A DNA stretch of 64,000 nucleotides from Natrinema salinisoli. Its GTDB lineage: Archaea > Halobacteriota > Halobacteria > Halobacteriales > Natrialbaceae. The position numbers and the translations under genes were made by a program. Shown one piece after another: positions 18,604 to 26,230 of the stretch; the first letter of the stretch is position 1, and each line of letters begins with the position of its first letter. The notes under the pieces were generated by a model. The model worked only from the letters and a program-made list of their open reading frames with translations. It was not told where the DNA came from and searched no databases. The stretch spans positions 1,178,001-1,242,000 of the forward strand of contig NZ_CP084469.1 in the NCBI RefSeq assembly GCF_020405205.1. The letters run 5' to 3'.

Positions 18604-19941
18604 ATGCACGGATCACACGCAACGGGGAGTCCGTACGCTCCCCATACGGCGGAAGATCGCACGGCGATGCTCGAGGCCGTCGGCGCGGCGACCGTCGAAG
18701 ATCTCTTCGACATCCCGTCGGACGTCCAGTTTGAGGGGAGTTTCGACATCGACGCGCGAACGGAACGAGAGACTCGACGACTGGTACGCTCGATTCTGGG
18801 TCGCAACGACCACCTGACCGAGCTGCTCGGCCGCGGCCACTACGGATATTATATCCCGTCGCTGGTCGATCACCTCGCGGACCGCTCGGAGTTCCTCACG
18901 TCCTACACGCAGTATCAGCCGGAGGTCTCTCAGGGATTCCTGCAGGCCCTCTTCGAGTACCAGTCGCTGCTGGTCGAGCTGACCGGCCTCGAAGTCGCGA
19001 ACTGTTCGATGTACGACGCCGCGACGGCGCTGGGCGAGGCCGCGACGCTGGCGGACCGGGTCCGCGACACCACGGGCCACCGCGTGCTCGTCCCCGACCT
19101 CCTGCGCGAGGAACGGCGGAGTACCCTCGAAAACTACGTCGCGGGCACGGCTCTCGACGTAGAGACGTATCCCGTCGACGACGGAAACGTAGATCTCACC
19201 GGGCTCGAGGCGACCGTCGACGAGGACGTCGTCATGATCTACGCCGAGAACCCGACGGTTCGCGGGACGATCGAAGAGCAGCTCGCGGCGGTCGGTGAGC
19301 TGGCGACGGCAAACGAGGCCCTCTTCGTGCTCGGCTCGGACCCGATCGCCCTCTCGTTACTCGAGCGGCCTGCGGACGTCGGTGCCGACGTCGTCGTGGG
19401 CGACGCCAGCGTCCTCGGTCTGCCGACGAGCTACGGGATGGGACTCGGACTCTTTGCGACGCGCGAGGACTACCTCCGGCAGGTCCCCGGCCGACTGGTC
19501 GGGGCGAGCGAGGACGCGACCGATCGCCGGGCGTTCACGCTCACCCTCCAGACGCGCGAACAGCACATTAGACGGGAACGCGCGACGAGTAACATCTGTA
19601 CGAACCAGGCCTGGGTCGCGCTTCGAACCGCGATGCACGCGGCCGTCCTCGGCCCGAGCGGGATGGTCGACCTGGCGGAGCGGGACGTCCGGCGAGCGCG
19701 GGACCTCGCGGACCGCCTCGACGACATCGTTGGCGTGAAAGCGCCGGTTCACGATCGCTACCACCTCCGAGAATTCGTCGCCCGCGTCGACCAGCCCGCG
19801 CGAGCCGTCGCCGACGACCTCGAGGACCTCGGCTTCGCGGTTCACGTCGTCGGTGATCACGGGATTCAGGTCTGCGTCGCCGGCGTGTCCGACGACCGGA
19901 TCGATCGGTTCGTCGAGGCGCTCGAGGAGGTGACGCGATGA
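18604..19941 (+). CDS. gcvPA: Glycine dehydrogenase (decarboxylating) subunit 1
   Basis: A 445-residue alpha-type subunit of the split P protein, which forms an alpha2-beta2 enzyme with GcvPB to decarboxylate glycine and load the aminomethyl group on GcvH. Diagnostic motifs are '[15 protein letters not shown]', '[20 protein letters not shown]', '[20 protein letters not shown]' and 'NICTNQAW'. The subunit lacks the PLP lysine, as is normal for GcvPA. Its TGA overlaps the ATG of gcvPB (ATGA, 19938-19941). ATG 18604 fits the family N-terminus. Confidence 0.95.
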   Translation: MHGSHATGSPYAPHTAEDRTAMLEAVGAATVEDLFDIPSDVQFEGSFDIDARTERETRRLVRSILGRNDHLTELLGRGHYGYYIPSLVDHLADRSEFLTSYTQYQPEVSQGFLQALFEYQSLLVELTGLEVANCSMYDAATALGEAATLADRVRDTTGHRVLVPDLLREERRSTLENYVAGTALDVETYPVDDGNVDLTGLEATVDEDVVMIYAENPTVRGTIEEQLAAVGELATANEALFVLGSDPIALSLLERPADVGADVVVGDASVLGLPTSYGMGLGLFATREDYLRQVPGRLVGASEDATDRRAFTLTLQTREQHIRRERATSNICTNQAWVALRTAMHAAVLGPSGMVDLAERDVRRARDLADRLDDIVGVKAPVHDRYHLREFVARVDQPARAVADDLEDLGFAVHVVGDHGIQVCVAGVSDDRIDRFVEALEEVTR

Positions 19942-21449
19942 CCGCCGACCGCTCCGACGATTCCGACCCCGCACAGTCGCGCTACGATCAGGCCCGATAC
20001 GTCGAGGACGGCGAGTACGAGCCGCTACTCTCGGAGAAAGATCAGACGCGGGTCGAGATCGGCGCTGCTAGTGATGCGGGAGACGACGACAGCACCTCGC
20101 CGCTCCCCGACGATCTGACGCGTGACTCGCTGGAGTTGCCCGAACTCTCCGAACCGGAACTCGCTCGTCACTACACGCGGCTCTCCCAGATGATCTACGG
20201 GATCGACAGCGGCCCCTACCCGCTGGGATCCTGTACGATGAAGTACAACCCCAAGTTCACCGAGGACGTGGCCGCGCTGCCGTCGGCAGCCGTCCACCCC
20301 GATCGATCTGAAGCGTCCGTTCAGGGAACCCTCGGGCTCCTGTATCGGCTGCAGGACTACCTCGCCCGGATCGGCGGGATGGACGCGGTGACCCTGCAAC
20401 CGCCCGCGGGCGCGGCGGGCGAGTTCGTCGGTATTCGCGTCGCCGCGGCCTACCACGAGCACAATGGCGAGGGTCACCGCGACGAGGTCATCGTCCCCGA
20501 AAGCGCCCACGGGACCAACTTCGCGACTGCGGCGCTGGGCGGCTACGACGTCGTCTCTCTGCCGAGCGACGACGAGGGACGGGTCGATCTCGACGCGCTC
20601 GAGGCCGCTCTCTCGGAGCAGACGGCCGCGCTCATGCTGACCAACCCGAACACGCTCGGATTGTTCGAACGTGATATCACGGAGATTGCCGAGATGGTCC
20701 ACGACGTCGGCGGCCTGCTCTACTACGACGGGGCGAACCTGAACGCCCTGCTCGGCCGCGCTCGGCCTGGCGACATGGGCTTCGACGTGATGCACTACAA
20801 CGTCCACAAGACGTTCGCCACGCCCCACGGCGGCGGCGGGCCGGGTGCGGGGCCGGTCGGCGTCGCCGAAGAGCTGGCACCGTTCCTGCCCGCGCCTCGC
20901 GTCCGCGAGCGCGACGAGCAGTCGAAGGCCGGTGAACCCATTTACGAACGCTTCGATCCCGAACACACCATCGGCAAGGTCCACGGATTCGACGGCAACT
21001 GGCTGGTGTTGATCAAAGCGTTCGCCTACATCGCACGCCTCGGCGACGCCGGCCTGTCGGACGCGAGCGCCTCCGCGGTGCTCAACGCGAACTATCTCGC
21101 GGAGCAGATCGAGTACGACGTGCCGTACGGCCCGTTCCATCACGAGTTCGTCGCCAGCGCCGGCGAGCAGGACGCGGCCGACGTGGCGAAGCGAATGCTC
21201 GACTACGGCGTCCACCCGCCGACGACAAAGTGGCCCGAGATCGTCCCCGAAGCCCTGATGACCGAGCCGACCGAAGTCGAGAGCAAGGACACGCTCGACA
21301 GACTCGCCGCCGCGTTCAACGCCGTCGCCGGCGAAGACGACGACACCCTGGCGGACGCGCCGGAACGCACTACCGCACGCCGTATCGACCAGACGAGCGC
21401 CGCGCGGACGCCGCGGCTGTCGTGGCAGGCGCTCGAGGACGAGTCCTGA
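19938..21449 (+). CDS. gcvPB: Glycine dehydrogenase (decarboxylating) subunit 2
   Basis: A 503-residue PLP-bearing subunit of the split P protein. The PLP lysine lies in '[18 protein letters not shown]' at K291, and '[13 protein letters not shown]' and '[13 protein letters not shown]' are also diagnostic. It has a somewhat variable acidic N-terminal 40 residues. It is translated with gcvPA through a 4-base overlap. T and H proteins are encoded at 0.8-2.2 kb, so the system is complete in this window apart from the L protein. Confidence 0.96.
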   Translation: MTADRSDDSDPAQSRYDQARYVEDGEYEPLLSEKDQTRVEIGAASDAGDDDSTSPLPDDLTRDSLELPELSEPELARHYTRLSQMIYGIDSGPYPLGSCTMKYNPKFTEDVAALPSAAVHPDRSEASVQGTLGLLYRLQDYLARIGGMDAVTLQPPAGAAGEFVGIRVAAAYHEHNGEGHRDEVIVPESAHGTNFATAALGGYDVVSLPSDDEGRVDLDALEAALSEQTAALMLTNPNTLGLFERDITEIAEMVHDVGGLLYYDGANLNALLGRARPGDMGFDVMHYNVHKTFATPHGGGGPGAGPVGVAEELAPFLPAPRVRERDEQSKAGEPIYERFDPEHTIGKVHGFDGNWLVLIKAFAYIARLGDAGLSDASASAVLNANYLAEQIEYDVPYGPFHHEFVASAGEQDAADVAKRMLDYGVHPPTTKWPEIVPEALMTEPTEVESKDTLDRLAAAFNAVAGEDDDTLADAPERTTARRIDQTSAARTPRLSWQALEDES

Positions 21450-21503
21450 CGAGGGTATCCGACCCCGTGTTGGTGCCTCAGCGAGCGGGGAGAAACCGAC
21501 GCG

Positions 21504-21881
21504 CTATCGTTGCTCGAGGCACTCGCTGGCTACTTCGACGCTTTCGGGCGCCACCCTGATCGTCCCATCGAAAAGTGCACAGGTGTCGGCGTGCCAGGCG
21601 AGCTGGCCGCGCCAATCCTCACCCGAGACGGTTACTTCGTGACGCCCCTCTGTGCCTGCGACCACCTCGAACGCCCGAGCGACACCGCTATCGATTCGAT
21701 CTGACGCATCTTCGTACATCGTGCCCTCCTCGTCGGTGACCGTAATCCGAACCGTGATCTGGTCGGCGCGATCGTTTTGCACGGTGAGGTCGAGTCGACT
21801 ACTCTTCGCGGTACCGAACGCTCCCGCACAGCCGGCCAGCGCAGTAGTCGCTGTCCCCGTGAGGAAGTGACGTCGATTCAT
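21504..21881 (-). CDS. Tat-exported lipoprotein of unknown function
   Basis: A 125-residue precursor with twin arginines ('NRRHFLTG', residues 2-9) and a lipobox 'TALAGC' placing the lipidated cysteine at C18. The rest is a single beta-rich domain ('RLDLTVQNDRADQITVRITV', 'HEVTVSGEDW') with two further cysteines. It should sit on the outside of the cell membrane. Similar small haloarchaeal lipoproteins with an Ig-like fold exist, but none has a known job. It converges on the gcvPA-gcvPB operon. Confidence 0.8.
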   Translation of the reverse strand: MNRRHFLTGTATTALAGCAGAFGTAKSSRLDLTVQNDRADQITVRITVTDEEGTMYEDASDRIDSGVARAFEVVAGTEGRHEVTVSGEDWRGQLAWHADTCALFDGTIRVAPESVEVASECLEQR

Positions 21882-22039
21882 ACCGCATAGCGAGTAACAC
21901 GGTACTTGAAACCCGTTAGTTCTTCGCTACGGACGACTCCCTCGTTCCGCACACGTTCGAGGGAGACCGTCGGAACGTCGATGCAGATATCGAATCGTCG
22001 CTCCGCGAAAAGAAGTGATATCGGGACGGGACGACGGAC

Positions 22040-22210
22040 TTACGCGGTACTCGAATCGACGGCGGTTCCGTTGTCGCCGATTCGGACGAATCCGTAATCG
22101 CAGTCCGGACAATGCCATTTGATCTTTTCGCCGAGGTGGAGCGTCGTGCTGGCGGCCCGGTAGAACGTCTTTTCGCCCCCGCAATTGGGACACTCGTGTA
22201 CGAGTTCCAT
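22040..22210 (-). CDS. Small zinc beta-ribbon protein
   Basis: A 56-residue protein with two CxxC knuckles ('HECPNCGG' and 'WHCPDCDYG') forming a zinc ribbon. The wording 'FYRAASTTLHLGEKIKWHCPDC' is that of a conserved haloarchaeal family (recalled as DUF7838). ATG 22210 is taken because the family begins 'MELVHECP'; an ATG two codons earlier is possible. Function is unknown. Confidence 0.85.
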   Translation of the reverse strand: MELVHECPNCGGEKTFYRAASTTLHLGEKIKWHCPDCDYGFVRIGDNGTAVDSSTA

Positions 22211-22349
22211 AGCCATGCGCGGCCGTAGAGTGCGAAGCGAGTTTAACATATTGGTTTCCACGGCAGGCGGGTCCGTGACCGAATCGGTAGCAACGGTCTG
22301 CGTTCCGGGTGACAGGGAAGTTAAGTATGCTCCCGCCGTCGCCCCATCT

Positions 22350-22883
22350 ATGTCGATCTACACCGGTCGCGGCGACGACGGAGACACGGACCTTCGGGAC
22401 ATGACCCGCGTTTCGAAGGCGAGCCCCCGAATCGAGGCCTACGGAACGGTCGACGAGCTCAACGCCCTGATCGGGACGGTTCGACCGACCGACCACGACG
22501 ACATCAACGAGCGACTCTCGACGATCCAGAACCACCTCCACGTCGTGCAGGCGGACTTCGCGAACCCCGATCCCGACGAGGACGACCCCGCCATTCGCCC
22601 CGAACACGTCGACACCGTCGAGGACTGGATCGACGAGTACGACGAGGAACTCGAGCCCCTGACCTCGTTTGTTCTCCCGACGGGCAGCGAACACGGAGCG
22701 GCGCTCCACCACAGCCGGACGGTCTGCCGGCGGGCCGAACGGCGAGCGGTCGCACTGGCTGCTGAAGAGCAGATCAACGAGGACGCGGTCCAGTACCTCA
22801 ATCGCCTCTCGGACGGGCTATTTACCCTTGCTCGCGTGGTCAACGCTCGAGACGGCGAACCGGAGGAAGCACCCGATTACTAG
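22350..22883 (+). CDS. pduO: Cob(I)alamin adenosyltransferase, PduO type
   Basis: A 177-residue ATP:corrinoid adenosyltransferase that makes adenosylcobalamin from cob(I)alamin and ATP. The N-terminus 'SIYTGRGDDGDTDL' is the ATP-binding motif, 'SPRIEAYGTVDELNALIG' follows it, and 'SRTVCRRAERRAVAL' with 'YLNRLSDGLFTLARVVN' forms the corrin-facing helices. Length is normal. ATG 22350 starts exactly at the family N-terminus. Confidence 0.95.
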   Translation: MSIYTGRGDDGDTDLRDMTRVSKASPRIEAYGTVDELNALIGTVRPTDHDDINERLSTIQNHLHVVQADFANPDPDEDDPAIRPEHVDTVEDWIDEYDEELEPLTSFVLPTGSEHGAALHHSRTVCRRAERRAVALAAEEQINEDAVQYLNRLSDGLFTLARVVNARDGEPEEAPDY

Positions 22884-23010
22884 ACCCGAACGGTCACGCA
22901 CCCGGATTCGTTTCAGTAGTTCGCCGGAAGCGGATATTCCTCGGTGACCCGTATCGAACCGAATATAGGCCTACTCTCGTCCCGTATCGTCTCCGATACT
23001 GCGAGGGAAC

Positions 23011-23199
23011 CTACGCGTTCTCGGTCGAGGGCGGGAGTTCGACGGCGATGGGTTCGTGGCCCGTCTCCAGTCGGTGGTCGGTTCCGATCCGCATCGCTTC
23101 GTCACGACCGTCGGCCGACCGCTCGTACGAACAGCCGTCGCACTCCACGAGGAACCGCTTCGTTTCTCCGCGAGCAGGGGCCGTTTCTTTCGTTGCCAT
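23011..23199 (-). CDS. Small haloarchaeal zinc-finger-like protein
   Basis: A 62-residue protein with 'VECDGCSYERSADG' followed by 'GTDHRLETGHEPIAVEL'. The C-x2-C and H-x5-H pairs could bind one zinc ion. The arrangement is the same as in the 46-residue protein at 25439-25579, so both appear to belong to one haloarchaeal small-protein family. Function unknown; probably nucleic-acid or protein binding, by analogy only. Confidence 0.75.
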   Translation of the reverse strand: MATKETAPARGETKRFLVECDGCSYERSADGRDEAMRIGTDHRLETGHEPIAVELPPSTENA

Positions 23200-23355
23200 A
23201 GGCCCCCGTTCACTGACCGACCGCTTGAATCACACTCCAAACAAAATTGGATCGACGCCCGGTTCCGACCGAATGGCGGGGAACCGGTGGCGATGCGCCC
23301 GGAAAACGAGGGGTTCACGACGATTCGATAGAAGCGACGCACAGCGGTAGCCAGT

Positions 23356-23772
23356 TTATAGTCCGATATTCAGGGCGTAGCCCCAGGTTTCGCCGGCGAG
23401 AACCAATACGAGCAAGGAGACCCCCAGCAGTTCGACGTTCTTGAGGAAGTGGGTCATCTCGTTTTGCTGCTGGTCCTCCGGAACGGCCCAGAAGTCGTGC
23501 ATGAACGGCGTGACGGCGAGGAAGAACACCGCCAGCATTCCCGCGGCGATCACGGGGTAGACTCCCAGGATGATACCGAGTCCGCCGAGGACGAGCATGA
23601 CTCCCGACGCGACGACGCCGAACCGCGCCGCAGGGACGCCCTTCGATTCCGCGTAGCCGGCCATCATGTCCGTTTGCATGAAGTGGTTCAGCCCCTGAAA
23701 GACGAGGAGTCCGCCGAAGAGCAACCGACCGACGAGCAAAAGTACCGCACCGATCCCGCTCTCGAACGCCAT
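23356..23772 (-). CDS. DoxX family membrane protein
   Basis: A 138-residue protein with four membrane helices. 'GRLLFGGLLVFQGLNHFM' and 'VTPFMHDFWAVP' are the helix-end motifs of DoxX/DoxD-like proteins, which in different organisms act as quinol-oxidase-associated subunits or in redox stress. No partner is adjacent, so only the family is assigned. Confidence 0.9.
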   Translation of the reverse strand: MAFESGIGAVLLLVGRLLFGGLLVFQGLNHFMQTDMMAGYAESKGVPAARFGVVASGVMLVLGGLGIILGVYPVIAAGMLAVFFLAVTPFMHDFWAVPEDQQQNEMTHFLKNVELLGVSLLVLVLAGETWGYALNIGL

Positions 23773-23813
23773 CAGTTGCCCACCTCCGTTCTCAAGGCCG
23801 TCGCCTGTCGTCC

Positions 23814-24005
23814 GTGAATCTCCTGGAATCGATTCGTCACCGCGAACCGCATCTGTGGTTGCATTACGTTATCTGGTTCGTTCCCGCACCAGTTATATTC
23901 TCGCTAACGGGAGTGTTACCGGGTGAAACGGCGGTTATTAGCGGAATTGGACTGTCGTGTGTGGTCACGAAGCACGGTCTTATTCAGCAGCTGTACCCAC
24001 CATAA
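23814..24005 (+). CDS. Doubtful short hydrophobic ORF
   Basis: A 63-codon frame with a GTG start, divergent from DoxX by 41 bases. The product has two hydrophobic stretches ('WLHYVIWFVPAPVIF' and 'AVISGIGLSCVV') that could span the membrane. I do not recognise it. The following stretch to 24150 is non-coding, so it might be the remnant of a longer gene. It is listed only because its composition is not that of an obvious shadow frame. Confidence 0.25.
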   Translation: MNLLESIRHREPHLWLHYVIWFVPAPVIFSLTGVLPGETAVISGIGLSCVVTKHGLIQQLYPP

Positions 24006-24149
24006 TGACCGGCTGTGGCTCGCGGTTGCTGTCGGGAGACGGCAATCGGTGGTGGCCGCGACGGAAGCCGCCCGTTTCGCGGACGGACAGATTCTGTTGT
24101 CTGCGAAAGAACTATATCCGCTGGAAGCCTCTCTACGGAAGAGAATCAG

Positions 24150-24425
24150 ATGAACAAACACTTCACAGACAGCCGCTACTACCTCGCCCGCGCCGCGGAA
24201 CACGCCCGCCTCGGCGTTACTGACGCCCTCGAGGGACCGACGACTCGCGTTCGAGCACTCCTCGGACGCGACGACCCGGACCCGGAACCCAGCCGGCTCG
24301 AGGGCGTGCTGGCGGAGGCGACCGCACTCGAGCACCGGGCGGTGGTGCGCACCCGCGGAACCGTCGACTCGGTGCAGGAGCGGCTCGTGGCTGGCCGCTC
24401 GAGCGAGTCCGACGGCGATCGGTGA
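24150..24425 (+). CDS. Small acidic helical haloarchaeal protein (DUF7553-like)
   Basis: A 91-residue protein starting 'MNKHFTDSRYYLARAAEHA', all-helical with heptad-like spacing. It contains the 'DPEPSRLEGVLAEATALE' segment found in a family of small haloarchaeal proteins recalled as DUF7553. No cysteines, signal or membrane segment. Function unknown. It ends about 40 bases before tRNA-Val. Confidence 0.7.
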   Translation: MNKHFTDSRYYLARAAEHARLGVTDALEGPTTRVRALLGRDDPDPEPSRLEGVLAEATALEHRAVVRTRGTVDSVQERLVAGRSSESDGDR

Positions 24426-24465
24426 AAGGAAGTCTTAAGTCGAACGCACAGGTATCACCTCGTGC

Positions 24466-24540
24466 GGGTTGGTGATCTAGTCCGGTTATGATACCTCCTT
24501 CACACGGAGGAAGTCGGCAGTTCAAATCTGCCCCAACCCA
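24466..24540 (+). tRNA. tRNA-Val (anticodon CAC)
   Basis: A full cloverleaf can be drawn. The acceptor GGGTTGG (24466-24472) pairs with CCAACCC (24533-24539), with discriminator A. The anticodon stem CCTCC/GGAGG encloses loop TTCACAC with anticodon CAC, and the T arm is GGCAG-TTCAAAT-CTGCC. CCA is not encoded. Sequences repeating its T arm and acceptor end recur twice downstream, indicating use as an integration target. Confidence 0.95.
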
Positions 24541-24631
24541 CTATTTCTGTCGCGAGCAAACCCGTGAGCGACAGGATCGTGACGGTGGGCAGATTTGAAT
24601 CAGGGAGTGGAGCGAAGCGGAACGACCGTGG

Positions 24632-24651
24632 TTCAAATCTGCCCCTACCCA
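24632..24651 (+). repeat. Second copy of the tRNA-Val 3' end (att-like)
   Basis: This 20-base sequence matches the tRNA-Val 3' end (24521-24540) with one substitution. It is preceded at about 24579-24592 by the same motif in inverted orientation ('gggcagatttgaa'), so the block 24579-24651 could also fold as a hairpin. Duplicated tRNA ends are the hallmark of attachment sites left by tyrosine-recombinase integration. Confidence 0.75.
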
Positions 24652-24823
24652 CTTTTGCCGACACAATGACGAGGAGCGTAGTCGTTCGAAACGGCGAAGC
24701 CGTTTCGTGATGACGAAAGACGCTTCGCGTCTTTCGAACCACGACGAGTCCGTGTCGGCAAACGCGATCGGCAGTTTGAACTAGACGAGACACGCGCAGC
24801 GAAGCGAGCATGTCTCGGCGTGA

Positions 24824-24843
24824 TTCAAATCTGCCCCAACCCA
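24824..24843 (+). repeat. Third copy of the tRNA-Val 3' end (att-like)
   Basis: An exact 20-base copy of 24521-24540, 303 bases downstream of the original. The sequence after it ('actttcgtcgatacgacgac') resembles the sequence after the second copy, so a unit of about 192 bases seems to have been duplicated. Confidence 0.8.
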
Positions 24844-25044
24844 CTTTCGTCGATACGACGACGAGGAGCGTCGCATGGCGCGTAGCGCCACGGAAATGAG
24901 AACTCGTTATCGATCGGAAAATCGACACACCATCCGGTCTGCGTCCCTATCCTGCTATACTACGGCACTCTCAGTTCTCTCGGTCTCGGACCGACTCTCC
25001 CGCCACTCTCAACTTTTATCCGAGTAGGGACTCTACCGTGACCT

Positions 25045-25114
25045 GAACGAGAACGCTCTCGGACGATTGGATCACCCGCAGCACGGATGTGATTCGAATT
25101 CGAAGTGATCGTTC
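25045..25114 (+). other. Weak tRNA-like fold
   Basis: GAACGA (25045-25050) pairs perfectly with TCGTTC (25109-25114) over 70 bases, tRNA length, and a TTCGAAT sequence resembling a T loop lies between. The inner arms pair poorly. Taken alone this would be chance; it is listed because two further tRNA-like blocks follow at tRNA-like spacing. Confidence 0.25.
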
Positions 25115-25126
25115 GAACCGCAACGC

Positions 25127-25199
25127 GCTGGAACGGCCTTCAAGGCGAGGCACTACCATATGTTCGGTAGAGAGTTAGGTTCGATTCCTAATTCCAGCT
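25127..25199 (+). other. tRNA-like element with an 8-base anticodon-type loop
   Basis: The 7-bp acceptor GCTGGAA (25127-25133) pairs perfectly with TTCCAGC (25192-25198). The T arm is perfect (TTAGG-TTCGATT-CCTAA), with the invariant residues of a T loop. An anticodon-like stem CTACC/GGTAG encloses an 8-base loop ATATGTTC instead of 7, and the D arm is reduced to GCC/GGC without the usual GG. It may be a decayed or non-canonical tRNA, perhaps virus-derived; no standard anticodon can be assigned. Confidence 0.55.
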
Positions 25200-25219
25200 T
25201 GACCGGATCGTCGCTCCGA

Positions 25220-25298
25220 GAGAGTGGTGTTGCCCGTATCCTATAGCGGGCGCGGTCTCTCCTGTCGCCAGAGTAGTGGTTCGAAGACGATTATTCTC
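25220..25298 (+). pseudogene. Degenerate tRNA-Asp-like sequence
   Basis: GAGAGTG (25220-25226) can pair with TATTCTC (25292-25298), using wobble pairs. A D-type arm GCCC/GGGC is present, and a stem CTCT/AGAG encloses a loop containing CTGTCGC, which would place anticodon GUC (Asp) after U33. The T arm has the TTCGAAG loop but a broken stem. The overall picture is of a decayed tRNA following the better one at 25127. Confidence 0.35.
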
Positions 25299-25438
25299 CG
25301 CTCGAGGACTCGAATACATACCGAACGAGAGCGTTAGCTCTCGGCCCCTCGGAAACGCCGTCGAAACCGACGTGCAGATACTCTCGGCAGGAGATAGTAG
25401 CGGCGAAATTTAAGCCAACTGAGGTGGTAGCACTCGAC

Positions 25439-25579
25439 ATGGCATACCAGCTGCAGTGTGACAGCTGCGATCTCGACCGCAGGCACACGGACTGGGCCGA
25501 CGCGAACAGGGATGCCAGCGACCACGAGGCCGAGTACGGCGATCATTGGGTGAGCATCGTCGATCTGCAGGAGGCCTGA
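25439..25579 (+). CDS. 46-residue zinc-finger-like protein
   Basis: The frame starts at ATG 25439-25441 and ends with TGA 25577-25579. The product begins 'MAYQLQCDSCDLDRRHTDW' and has C-x2-C followed by 'SDHEAEYGDHWVSIV', i.e. paired histidines. This is the same pattern as the protein at 23011-23199, supporting a real gene despite its length. An AT-richer stretch ('gaaatttaagcc') about 30 bases upstream could be its TATA box, fitting a leaderless transcript. Function unknown. Confidence 0.7.
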   Translation: MAYQLQCDSCDLDRRHTDWADANRDASDHEAEYGDHWVSIVDLQEA

Positions 25580-25665
25580 GTACGACCATTCGTAGCGGGC
25601 AGGACGGGACTTCCCGAGGCGATCCCCGGCGCCCGAACAGCCTCGAGATCCCGATCGGCGACTGC

Positions 25666-26082
25666 TTACGGCGACTCGAGATCGGTCCCGTCGTCGAGAT
25701 GTGCCGCCACGATAGCGGTGTGAACCGTCCGGCTGTCCGTGTCCTGAATCGTCGCGGCAGCCTGAAATCGCTCGCGGGCACGCGTCACCGTCTGTGGGTC
25801 GGCGGCGAGATGTGCGAGAACGAACGCGTCGTCGTCGACTCGCCGTGCAGCGTCGAAATCCGCCTCGTCGTAGCGGTCCGCGAACGCCGTGACGAGGTCC
25901 GAAACGAGTTGATCAGTCGCCTCGGCGCCGGGATCGCCCGCTGGAACTGCGGATTCGGACGTCTCGAAGTAGGTGTCGTACTCGACGACGCCGGCCGCTT
26001 CGTAGAGGAATTCCGCGAGCGAGTCGTAGACGTCCTCCGAGAGGTAGACGCCGAACAGTTTGTATCGATCAGGGCTGGTCAT
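25666..26082 (-). CDS. Hypothetical acidic cytoplasmic protein
   Basis: A 138-residue acidic, helical protein starting 'MTSPDRYKLFGVYLSEDVYD'. No cysteine motifs, signal or membrane segments. ATG 26082 was chosen because the upstream extension of the frame is arginine-rich and unlike haloarchaeal protein. The phrase 'LFGVYLSEDVYDSLAEFLYEAA' suggests a helical bundle. I do not recognise the family. It lies downstream of the PRC-like/HhH gene's 3' side but in the same direction, 148 bases away. Confidence 0.65.
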   Translation of the reverse strand: MTSPDRYKLFGVYLSEDVYDSLAEFLYEAAGVVEYDTYFETSESAVPAGDPGAEATDQLVSDLVTAFADRYDEADFDAARRVDDDAFVLAHLAADPQTVTRARERFQAAATIQDTDSRTVHTAIVAAHLDDGTDLESP

Positions 26083-26230
26083 TGCGGGAGGGTTCGTGGT
26101 ACTACGCTCCAACGGAGCGTCTCGAATATAATAAATCTGGGCGCATCGGTGCCGATAGTCACTCAACAGCGGCCGGACACTGATCGAATCCGATTTCGGA
26201 TCGCGGGTTCCACCCACGGCATGACCGGTC

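Larger units (their letters stand above)
24541..25438. other. Non-coding scar region downstream of tRNA-Val
   Basis: About 900 bases without a protein gene. The first 300 bases contain two further copies of the tRNA 3' end, with shared flanks ('gacgaggagcgt' after each copy) and an inverted copy at about 24579-24592. From 25045 to 25298 three consecutive blocks can fold like tRNAs to differing degrees. No integrase or transposase gene remains. I read this as the eroded footprint of elements that integrated at the tRNA. Confidence 0.55.

Noticed and set aside
24579-24651. Possible second complete tRNA gene after tRNA-Val
   Set aside because: Only the T arm and acceptor 3' side are present, with an inverted copy in front; no D or anticodon arm can be drawn.
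24500-24928. Minus-strand ORF of 142 codons across tRNA-Val and its repeats ('GWGRFELPTSSV' ending)
   Set aside because: It is the reverse complement of the tRNA and its repeated 3' ends; such peptides are a known annotation artefact.
24541-25438. Integrated element with integrase
   Set aside because: The attachment-like repeats are there, but no integrase, transposase or replication gene is recognisable within or beside them, so only a scar is reported.
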